From Oxyruncus cristatus (lineage: Eukaryota > Chordata > Aves > Passeriformes > Cotingidae): a stretch of DNA of 64,000 nt. Location of the stretch: positions 351,423-415,422 of the forward strand of contig VXAY01002115.1 in the NCBI GenBank assembly GCA_013399855.1. Direction: 5' to 3'. A program made the translations under genes and the position numbers. The stretch's first letter is position 1, and every line of letters begins with the position of its first letter. Positions 55,187 through 64,000 of the stretch are shown in pieces. The notes beneath the pieces are model-generated. The model worked only from the letters and a program-made list of their open reading frames with translations. It was not told where the DNA came from and searched no databases.

Positions 55187-55372
55187 GCCCCTCCACGTCC
55201 TGATCTGCAACGCTGCCGTGTTTGGGGTTCCTTGGTGCTTGACGGAGGACGGCCTGGAGTCCACCTTCCAGGTGAACCACCTGGGGCATTTCTATCTTGT
55301 CCAGCTTCTGGAAGAGGTTTTACGCCGGTCATCTCCTGCCAGGGTCGTGGTGGTGGCCTCCGAGTCCCACAG
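55187..55372 (+). CDS. WWOX: WWOX exon 7 (SDR domain)
   Basis: The exon is 186 bp, identical in length to the mammalian exon. It begins with the last base of codon 202 after GATTCAG and ends two bases into codon 264. It encodes [18 protein letters not shown], then a segment containing [15 protein letters not shown], then [13 protein letters not shown] replaces the usual SDR NNAG motif, as in other WWOX proteins. NHLGHFYL is the conserved helix region. The Ser in ASESH corresponds to human Ser260, annotated as a substrate-side residue. The exon also covers most of a region reported to guide mitochondrial targeting in the mammalian protein. The donor AG|GTTGGT departs from consensus. The exon is a multiple of three, so skipping it keeps the frame but would remove core SDR structure. 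Confidence 0.98.
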
Positions 55373-58300
55373 GTTGGTGAACGTTACCTTTGGTTTCGCT
55401 GAAATCTTTAGTCCTTAGAGAATGAAGCAGTTGTGGCAGAACCACAAAACTTTCTGAAAATGAAGGGCCTTGCTCCAGAGCATTTGCCTTTGAATAATCT
55501 TTTTAAAAATAGAAGCATTACTAATGCCTGTGGATGTTTCTGGATTTGGCTCTGTTGCTGGATAAAGCGTGTTCTAGTTTTATAACAGTAGGTAGATATT
55601 TTTTTGATCATTCTTTGTGTGAATGCAGATTTTCGCCGCATTTCAGGCCACTCATTGATTTTGCGAGGAGATGGAATAATAATTGATTAAATCTGAATGG
55701 CATGACCTATATTGATTTGTCATTCAACAACTTCAACATCTTAACAAGAAGAATGTGCAGTTATTTTAGCAGGAGAAACAATGCAATTAAAAACTGCTAG
55801 ATGAAATCCAGTTGTTTTATAATGAGAAATTAGGGAATTCAATGCAGACATTAGCTGTATAATTGTAAAATGGGAACTAGTGTAGTTAATACATATTGCA
55901 AATCTGGCCATGCCTCTTTTGGTGACTTTTTTAATTAAAATGTTAGTTGCTCATCTTTTCTACTGCCAGGAAAAGTACAGTTGGAAAAAAAGATGTTGAT
56001 GAGGTTTGCCTTATTTCAGACATGCTTGTGGTTTTTGTGTTAATAAGTGAGAAGATGGATTTGATTTAAATAAAGTCTCTTGTGCAAAATGCATGCCCCA
56101 ATTCTAAATTTTACTGGGCAAAAGCCACTTACTGCTTTCTGATTTGGTTCAGGGAATGCAGGATTAGACCTGTAATGTCCAGCTTTAAACATTAGTGTTG
56201 ATTTCCGTTTTACTTTTGGTCATGTCTAACAGCTCTAGCAAACCAAAATGAAGAAAGTGTGCTTCTTTTTTTTTTTCATTTATTTTTTTATTATTTTCTG
56301 CCTTCATATTTCTAAAATGTTTTAGTGACCCAGAATGAAGCTTATTTTTTTAATCACGTTTCCATAAAATGTAACCCCAGGGACCTGGCAGAGAGAGACC
56401 AGCCAAGGGTCGGGCTGAAACCTTTATCACTTCCAAACACAGGGGCTTATGGTATAAATGACACACTGCAGATAGATTTACTTTTACCATTTTAAATTTA
56501 TGATGGCTGAAATGAAAGGAAGCAATAGAAAATGCCAGTAATAATCCTCCCAAGTGTTAAAAGACATGAGATGTCGAGTAATTAGGTGGTAACAAAATCT
56601 GGACATCCTTATCTTTTGCAAATCACACCAGGTTCGTGAAAGCAAGTAGCAGAGTCCTGTTAGGAGTGAGGGCAGCTACTGCAGGGCAGGCGAGATAGCT
56701 CTAGAAATAAATCTGCCAACTCCAATCACTTGCCAGATGTGGAGGGCACAATGGGATACGTATAAATGAGCTGTTATTTAACGGGAGATTATGTTGAATT
56801 GTCAGCTGCTTGTTCCCCTTTGTGAGTTTGTATCTCTGATAGTATTTTAAATGACATCTTTGTTTTTCACTGTGTTAAGTGCTGTGTGTAACCAGGGCTC
56901 ACATCTCTGCATGTCTTTATCTGTGTTTGCGAAAACGTTTTTGAAGTGCTCGTTGCTAAGTTGGTAAGATCAGCCAAGGTTTATAGAAGCCCATCAAAAA
57001 ATAAGTAACAGTCTATGTTTGAATGAAATAATGAACACAACTAATACTGTTTCCCTTTTTTTCTAAGGGGTCCAATTAATGTGTTACACTGTATCTTATC
57101 ACTTAAACTGATCATTGTGAATAACTGTGCTTTTCCCTCCCAATCTGTTTAATTGCAAGAAGTTGATGTGAGGAGTTAGTTAGGTATTATTGGGTAGTTG
57201 TACTTTCTGACCTACTTGAGAACTCTGAGCCTTAAACTATGTTGTAAAACAGAAGTGTTGGTTTCTAATTACTTCCATAAACCTTGACTGGGATCTTTTT
57301 GCTGGAGTCAAGACCCCCTGTTAGGGGAAATATAAAGTCCCATGTTTGCAGAAAATACTGTACCAGACTGCTCCAAGGCAAAATATTTATTTGCCTCTCT
57401 GGTTCTTTGTTCATTTCTAGTTAGTTCTCTGGATTCAGCACAAATGAATTTTGTTTAAATTAAGCTTTCGGGTACTTTAAGCACATCATATTAAAATCAG
57501 AATAATAAGTAGGTTGACTTTCCTTCTGTCTTTATTTCTGTGTTGTTAATTTGATTGTACAGCCCTTATCCTCCTGAATTCAATGAGATTGGCAACATAA
57601 GTAAGATTGACTCACATAAGCACTTGCAGGACTGGACTCAAAATATGCCACTGTGCTTCCATTATCCAGTACACATGAAGTGGTTTATTTATAGATTATT
57701 TTTGGTGTCCTAAATGATTACTTGAGGGATGAATATAGGAAATTCCTCCCAGAATAGTCCGGTTAATTTCAGAAATGTATTTTATCTGACTGAAAATTAT
57801 AAAAGAGAAATTTTGTTGTTGAAACTGAAGGGCTAATTCTGCAAGACACAGAACATCCTGGATTCCTCTTGAGTTCAAATACTATTTGAGTTCAAATACT
57901 GTATTGCTTTTCTCTGAGTGTATTATAATTCTGCTCACAGAATGAATGTAGAAATTCCAGCTGATCTCTTCATTTCTGGGCATGAGATGCAAAATTAGTG
58001 AAGATATTTTAAAACATTTTGCTAGTGTGTACTATAATTATGTTTATCCCTCTTTTCCCCAGCTGATTCTGAAAACTCTGAGTATTAAAAAGAGCTTGCT
58101 AAATCCTTTTTATTTTTAGTAGCTCTTCTGAATGAAACATAGATCTGTAACTAAATGTAGTATTATTTTCTGATATTAAGATATACCAGTAAATTGAAAA
58201 ATTGTAATAAATAGGGGGAAAATGCTATATGGAAACTTCCTTTTCTTCATCTAAATGTCTTTAGAACATTCACTACTTTGTTATTAAAAAAAAAAAAAAA

Positions 58301-59059
58301 GGAGGAAAGAAACAAACAGCTGGTGTTTAATGACTCTGTCAGACCCAATTAAAAAACATCAACTAGTTACTTTGATTTGTGTTCAACCATGCCATGGGTA
58401 TACTTAAAAACATTATACTCTGCCAGAACTCATTTTGGCTTTGTTTACATTTATCTTTTAAACATATAAGACTATTGATGGCAAGTTACCAAGGTTATAA
58501 CCCCTTTATATTCATCAATTTTTAATCTAAAAAAAAAAAAAGTTTTAAGAGGCAGTGAGACTCATCCATAGTTACTTGAACACTTAAATGCAAGTGTGCT
58601 GTACGTGAGCGCTGGATGAAATGATCAGGGGATGGGAAGAAGGGGATAGGAAAGGATGCTGGGTTTCTCTGCTTCTACTGCAGACTTCTTTTATCCCACA
58701 TTATATCCTTTGTGATTGTGCTTTTATGGATCTATGGCAGAATCTTTTTTTTTCGTTTAAAATAAAGTGATTTATAAGTTGTCGTCTTAAGTACGACGCC
58801 CTTAAATCATTAAAGTATTTTTTGACTTGTTTTTATTTATCGGTTGCTTTTGCTAATTATCCAATAATTTTACTGCCATATTATATGGAACTATTCCTTG
58901 GGTCTCAGGCAATTTCTAGTAGATGCTTTCGGCTACTAAATCAGCTGTTGTTTTATGTTGGTTCTGACCAAGTTCTACTCTGGTGCCTACATTTTATGTT
59001 GTTCTTAATGAGAGTGGAATTAACTCTGGGGTATCTGAGGCATATTTACTGTTTTTTAG
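55373..59059 (+). other. WWOX: WWOX intron 7 (3,687 bp)
   Basis: This is a complete short intron from GTTGGT to TTTTTTAG. It contains a 17-bp-period direct repeat at 57869-57900, A-runs near 58287 and 58529, and an AT-rich block at about 55640-55890 that resembles a conserved non-coding element. No transposon is recognised. Confidence 0.92.
57869..57900. repeat. 15-bp direct repeat, 17-bp period
   Basis: TTGAGTTCAAATACT occurs at 57869-57883 and 57886-57900 without mismatch. It is a small local duplication in intron 7. Confidence 0.92.
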
Positions 59060-59324
59060 ATTTACAGAAATTAAAGACTCCTCCGGAAAGCTTGATTTCA
59101 GCCTGCTTTCTCCATCTAAGAAGGAGTATTGGGCTATGTTGGCCTACAATCGCTCCAAGCTTTGCAATATCCTCTTCTCCAACGAGCTGAACCGACGCCT
59201 TTCTCCCCACGGGGTGACGTCTAATTCCCTCCATCCTGGAAATATGATTTACTCCTCCCTTCATCGTCACTGGTGGGTGTACACCCTGCTGTTTACCTTG
59301 GCTCGACCCTTCACCAAATCCATG
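59060..59324 (+). CDS. WWOX: WWOX exon 8 (SDR catalytic motif)
   Basis: The exon is 265 bp, the same as in mammals. It completes codon 264 (Arg) after GTTTTTTAG and ends exactly after codon 352 (Met) before GTAAGT. It encodes [13 protein letters not shown], then [18 protein letters not shown], then a segment with [14 protein letters not shown], and ends [23 protein letters not shown] is the SDR YxxxK catalytic motif (Tyr293 and Lys297 by human numbering). Tyr287, a Src-family phosphorylation site in the human protein, is conserved. HPG is the conserved SDR Pro-Gly turn after the catalytic helix. The next coding part, exon 9, is not in the window. Skipping exon 8 alone would shift the frame; joint loss of exons 6-8 (540 bp) would not. 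Confidence 0.98.
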
Positions 59325-59360
59325 GTAAGTGAATGGCTTGAAGTATTTTACACATCTTCC

Positions 59361-59381
59361 TTTTTTTTTTTTTTTTTTTTT
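59361..59381. repeat. T21 homopolymer after exon 8
   Basis: Twenty-one T residues begin 37 bp downstream of the exon 8 end. They are followed by AAAACAG, so together they look like a 3' splice site with AG at 59387-59388. Confidence 0.95.
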
Positions 59382-62001
59382 AAAACAGGGGTGAAAAGTT
59401 TTGAAAAAACCCAGATGTATGTATCTGCTTTGACCAATTATTGCCTTTTGTAACCGTGGCCCTGATTTTAATGACAAACACTGTGCCAAGACAGTGCTCC
59501 ACTGAAGAGGATTCTTCAACCATTTTTGGTTTACTTTGTCAATCTCCAGTTAAGGAACCTTCTAAGATGGAGTGCATGACCTCCTTGTTTGAATATTTGA
59601 TTTTCACTGTGATTAAGGATGTTGTATGTCTTAGGTGCAGGATAGTTTAGGGTTATTTCTGTGCTCTCTATACGTAAAACATCAAAAAAATTGCTTTGGC
59701 TTTTAAGTGGAATGTGTTGACTGCATTTTTTATGTAAACAGATGCCCTAGTTAGAAGAGATACTACAGACATTATTAATGGCTGAAGGAAAGTGCTTTCA
59801 GTGGTAAAAGCACCTTCATTCATATTTAAAAAAAAAAAAGGCAACAGCCCAACAATCTTCTTGATTCTTACAAAGTGCTGAAGACAACGGGTGTTTTCCA
59901 TTTGTCTCCATTGGATTTTGGACTGGGACCACGACATAATGAAAGGCTACACTGTTCTTCCATAGCCAGTGTTATGAGTCTTCATTATATAAGAATTTGC
60001 AGCATCCTGAGCGGTTGGAGGGGTTACTCTTATCCCTTGAAGCTCTGAGCCAGGTTATTTATAAGGAGTCTGAAGTATTTTCTAGGCAGAGGATGACTTT
60101 TACTTCGAGAGGTGACTTCTTTTAACCTTATAGGCTGTTTCTTGCTCCTTTTTCATTGGCAAAGGATGGTATTCCCAAAAGGGTAGCAGGGAGAGCATCT
60201 CCACTGAATGTTTCCAGTTAGGAATGAGGGAAATGAAAAGATCCAGACCCTGCAGAACTCATTTAGCCATGGCAGTTTGCTGAAGGCCAAACACCAGACC
60301 CCTTTCACAGAAGACTTCACAGCTGACAAGGGTGCTTGTGGTGTTGCATACTGTCTCTCTGAGCTGGTGATGCAGATCAAATTAGTTGGTTTTATTTGAA
60401 AAAGATCAGAGAGGAGTTTGGGCAGAGGGATCCATCCTTAAGCAGCTTAATCTACCACATAACCTCTAGCAGCTGAGCAAATCAGTGGCGGAACCTGGAT
60501 GCAGAGCTGCCCAAAAGAATTTGCTGGTGCATTTCACTATCGTTGAGGCAATGAAATTAATCTTAATTTATACTGGGATCGTGTGTGTTGATGACACGTA
60601 GTGTTTCAAACTCTGATTACGCATCTGTAAAAGAACAATACAGGATCTTCAGTAAGTCCTGTGGAGCAAAAATACAGACACTGCAGTGTGTTGCACTGAC
60701 CACGGGGGCATTTTCACCTCTGGCACCTCTAACCTCTGCCTGCAGTCTGCAGCCTGTACATATGCAAAACCTATTTATGTCCACAAGATTGATAAGTGAG
60801 CATTCTGGCACCTTGGGACAAGTAATTATATCTTTCAACAGCATGGTCTTTTTTTTTTTTTGACCAGGACCTATAAAACCATGTCTCTGCTGTGTTAGGG
60901 ATAGTTTGCAAAACAAATTCTTGAAGTTCTCCTGAGAATTTGTAAGTGAATGTTATCAACATCCCGTGAAAAGGATCCAGTCTGTGGACATTTATAAATT
61001 GTTAGTTTTATTTGCTCTGACATATTTTTCACAAAGAGAACCTTTAGTGTTTGTTGCTTGGAGAATCTTATCCTCCAAGGAACAAAATGAAATACCAGCA
61101 TTAATTTTGAATTCTTTAGAACAATTGATAGATTTTTTTTTTTTTTTAATAGTACCTATGTATTAACAGTACGTGAGAGAATACAAAGCATACTACATAA
61201 AATATCAGCACTGAATAACAGTGCACTCTAGTACAAGTCAAATCACTTCTATTGAGTCCTTCATGTTTGTATTTCACTGAGGTTATTTGAATGTCATGAT
61301 GGAGGCTATGGCCTGAGGTTAAGCATCAGTTTTACAACTCATATTCTGGTATGAATTGTTATGTTCCCCTGAACTTTACCAATGTTTCAATTGCCAGTAA
61401 AACTGGAAAAGTGCCCTTTCCTGGGTATGCAAACAAGCAGAGCTGAAATTCTCGACATCATCAGTGTAAGAGTTTCTATTTTAAGGTTTGTAGGGAGCAA
61501 ATGACTTGCTACTGCTTCTTTTTTGGGGACTGTGCTGTCACCAACCTGGAATAGACTTTGCTGAGGATCTTTTTGTGGGCTTCCTTTCAGTGTTTCTGTG
61601 GGAGCTCACCCTGGAGTTTAGATGAGTGGTTTGGTCAGAATATTGGGAGTGATCTCAAAGCTTACAGCTGCAGTCCCAAGGTGGTGAACTGTACGTTCCT
61701 GTGTTTTCCAAGGATGCCTGCATTGCACAATGCAGCATGATGCAGCAGCATTTAAAGTAGTCTCAACTGAGCTGGGCCCATAACTGGAATTGAGAGATCC
61801 GTGACAAGGTTGTGTGGAGAGAGGTAAGGTTTGTCAGCTCAGGCAAGGTGCCATGTGGATGTGCCTGTACCTGTTTTGATCTCTGAGGCAGCAGCTTTAG
61901 CTGCTGCAGCATTTTGGTACGTGGAGGGACTAATCCTTTCTGGAGCCAGTTTGAAGCTGTTTGCTGTGTCCTGCACTGTCAGGCTCCTGGGGTCTGGATA
62001 G

Positions 62002-62034
62002 ATGCATGCACATGTGTGCATATATGCACACACA
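62002..62034. repeat. 33-bp alternating purine-pyrimidine tract
   Basis: Every base from 62002 to 62034 alternates purine and pyrimidine (TG/CA, GC and TA steps). It includes TGCACA and TGTGCA as inverted arms with a 2-base loop. It is a good Z-DNA or cruciform candidate in intron 8. Confidence 0.92.
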
Positions 62035-63570
62035 GAGACTCCAGCTGCACATACCAGATTCTAACTGGGGCCTTCTTGTGTTACTGTTGTAAAAGCTGTT
62101 ACTAAACAATAAATTTCCGTTTTAAATTTGTATTTCCCGAAGATGGACTTGTACATACTCTGGAAGTGGTGGATAGCTCAGAGTAACACTCGGAGTTTCC
62201 TCTCTTTTGGAAGCTTTGAAGCTCGACGCAGGAGAAAATCAGAACATACTTTTGATTCCCTACTAGTTTTTTCTCAGAACAATGATTCTTACATTCTGTC
62301 TGCAAGTTGCTGCTGAGAATTTAGTCTTCACACCTTTGACTTAGTTGTCGTCTTTTTTCTGTGGTACTCATGAAATCATCTATATTTAAAGTTTACTTAC
62401 TAGAAATCATAAGAGTTTATTAATTATTTTGTTTGTATTTTTGTTAGGTTCTTCATTGTTTTGTTTCTAACAATGAAGAAATATACCTCGTGTATCTGAA
62501 ATACTTTTTTTTTTTTTTTAAATTGTCACTTCTTGAATGTTGAACAGCTCCACTTTGGTTGATGGAGATACAGTATTTTCTTTAGAAATGCACACTATTT
62601 CCTACCACAAGTCACTGTTTTGGGGAGAGGTGATGCAGCCTGAGGCGTGGGGCACTTGGGGTATTCAGCATGATAGAATTTAACTGAGAAAACACTGCTG
62701 GTAACTGTTCAGTTTTAGCTGATTCACTGAAGCACTGGAAGTCAGTATTCTGATACTGATTTTAACACTCTTATTTGCCTGTTGCTTGTTATTTCCTGCT
62801 GCTTTGGTAGTTTCAGTAATTAGGACACTTGAGGCAGAAACTTAAAATAGCCTGACTTCATTAAAGAAAGGTTTGTGGATTTTTTCTAAAAGGACAAACA
62901 TAGGTAGGGTTTATCTGTCTTTCAATTGTGAGGATTTTAGTGGTGTAATTTTGGTTGCTTGTAGCTGGTCATATCTTACTGCAAAAAGAAATACCACTTC
63001 TCATTTTCCAAACCTGTTTTATGAGTGAAAACAGCATAAAAATTGTTGTATGTTTGTGCTGCTTATAGTGGACTCTTCAACTGAATCACAAAGCTGTCTG
63101 GTCAGCTTTTAAAATGTAACACAGTATTTAAATCACTGATAGATGTAGGTGTCTGGGAAGTAGTTTTGTTAAGCAGAGCACTGGAAACTCTTTTCATTTT
63201 TTCCCACCCACCTCTTTTCAAGATCTAAAATCCACCAGGATTTCTGTACAGAAAGGGAAAACAAGTTTGGTTTTTTTTTTTTTTGAAAGAAATAGTTGCA
63301 AGTAAATCACCATTTTATTATTGTAGTAACTCTAGCTCTACTAATGTTCAAAGGGCCTCTTTTTTACTTACCATTATTAGTTACTCAGTAAGTTGGAGAT
63401 ACTTATGGTGTAATTAAATATCATTTGAAAGAAGCAACCACTGTAAATAACAAATGGGAAGAGAAGCTCTGAAAGTAGCTGTGTAGGCCACACATACGCT
63501 TTGCTGGTTTGATCTAAGGCACTAGGGTTTTGTTGGGTTTCCTTTTCTACCTCTCTTCTGTGCTCTTTCA

Positions 63571-63606
63571 CTCTCTTCTCCTCCTTCTCTCTCTTTCCCT
63601 CTCTCC
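63571..63606. repeat. 36-bp uninterrupted pyrimidine tract
   Basis: There are only C and T from 63571 to 63606, within a broader pyrimidine-rich stretch (63541-63622). On the transcribed WWOX RNA this is a CU-rich tract that could bind PTB-like proteins. As DNA it could form a triplex (inference). Confidence 0.92.
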
Positions 63607-64000
63607 ATTTGTCTCTCTTCTTAAAAATTGGCCCAAGAAAAGTTGGGTTTTTTTTATGTTTTAAATTAATCCCAGTCATTCAAAACCCATCAGGTTTGTC
63701 ACTATTTGCATACAAGATGAAAATTAAATACATTTATTGTAAGTTTTGAGCTTACACTGAGCGCACTATCTAGTGTCACTCCCAGGTGACTTTGTGAGTG
63801 TACAAAGGCACATAAATGTAGACGTGGAATGCCATTATCACACGCTTGTGATAGTCTTACATAGACCCAAATATTTTTGTTGGCAGGTAACAGAGCAGAA
63901 AGAATATCATGTGTTAGAGTAGCAAGAGCTTAACAGATGTTTCAGTGAACTGAATTTCCAAATCCTTTTACATTAAGAAATGGCTGGGCTTCGGGGAAGT

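Larger units (their letters stand above)
1..64000 (+). other. WWOX: WWOX gene body, internal part (intron 5 to intron 8)
   Basis: The window lies wholly inside one gene. Three exons with matching splice sites and phases on the + strand encode consecutive parts of WWOX, a tumour-suppressor-type protein with two N-terminal WW domains and a C-terminal SDR domain. Neither end of the gene is present: the promoter, exons 1-5 and exon 9 with the 3' UTR are outside. In mammals the gene is very long and spans the common fragile site FRA16D (established knowledge). Here introns 6 and 7 are 14.2 and 3.7 kb. No other protein-coding gene is supported on either strand. Confidence 0.96.
59325..64000 (+). 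other. WWOX: WWOX intron 8 (5' part)
   Basis: The intron starts GTAAGT and continues past the window end. Contents are a T21 run at 59361, a T13 run around 61133, an alternating purine-pyrimidine run at 62002-62034 and an uninterrupted pyrimidine tract at 63571-63606. No exon 9 is present: nothing resembles the expected continuation of the SDR domain. In human this is the very large intron that carries much of FRA16D (established knowledge). Confidence 0.92.

Noticed and set aside
58983..59453. 156-residue + strand frame spanning exon 8
   Set aside because: Its start lies in intron 7 and its end runs past the GTAAGT donor into the T21 tract. Only 59060-59324 is exon; the extra ends are intron read-through.
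59389..64000. Search for WWOX exon 9
   Set aside because: No segment encodes the expected C-terminal part of the SDR domain after the LARPFTKSM end of exon 8; exon 9 must lie beyond the window.

Overview
The window is vertebrate nuclear DNA, most probably from a bird. It holds the middle of one large split gene, WWOX (WW domain-containing oxidoreductase), read on the + strand. A bird is suggested by three CR1 retroposon tails with the ATTCTATG-type 3' end (two reversed, one forward), a probable ERVL-like LTR, low overall repeat load and compact introns. Turtles and crocodilians also carry CR1, so the class is an inference. No bacterial-style genes, operons or CRISPR arrays are present.

Layout: 1-40886 is the 3' part of intron 5. 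Exon 6 is 40887-40975 (89 bp), intron 6 is 40976-55186 (14,211 bp), exon 7 is 55187-55372 (186 bp), intron 7 is 55373-59059 (3,687 bp), exon 8 is 59060-59324 (265 bp), and the start of intron 8 runs from 59325 to the window end. The three exons join in frame and encode 180 residues. By human numbering these are about residues 173-352, the central and C-terminal part of the short-chain dehydrogenase/reductase (SDR) domain. They include the conserved Asp of the cofactor pocket, the CNAA segment, substrate-side Ser260 and the catalytic YNRSK motif (Tyr293/Lys297). Exons 1-5 (both WW domains and the Gly-rich nucleotide-binding motif) and exon 9 lie outside the window.

The remaining 99 percent is intron. 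Recognisable contents are three truncated CR1 copies, one probable LTR followed by a tRNA-Leu-like primer-binding site, and a very old L2/L3-type LINE reverse-transcriptase relic on the - strand (about 49840-50155). There are also short repeats, hairpins, alternating purine-pyrimidine runs, homopolymers and one 19-base N gap. Several AT-rich stretches look like conserved non-coding elements, but this cannot be proved without alignment. The many short open frames in the introns have no recognisable homology and are treated as chance.

I found no convincing new biological system. The most useful leads are the ancient LINE relic, the exon 7 donor with its frame-neutral exon, the strong-looking decoy acceptor just after exon 8, and the candidate regulatory elements.
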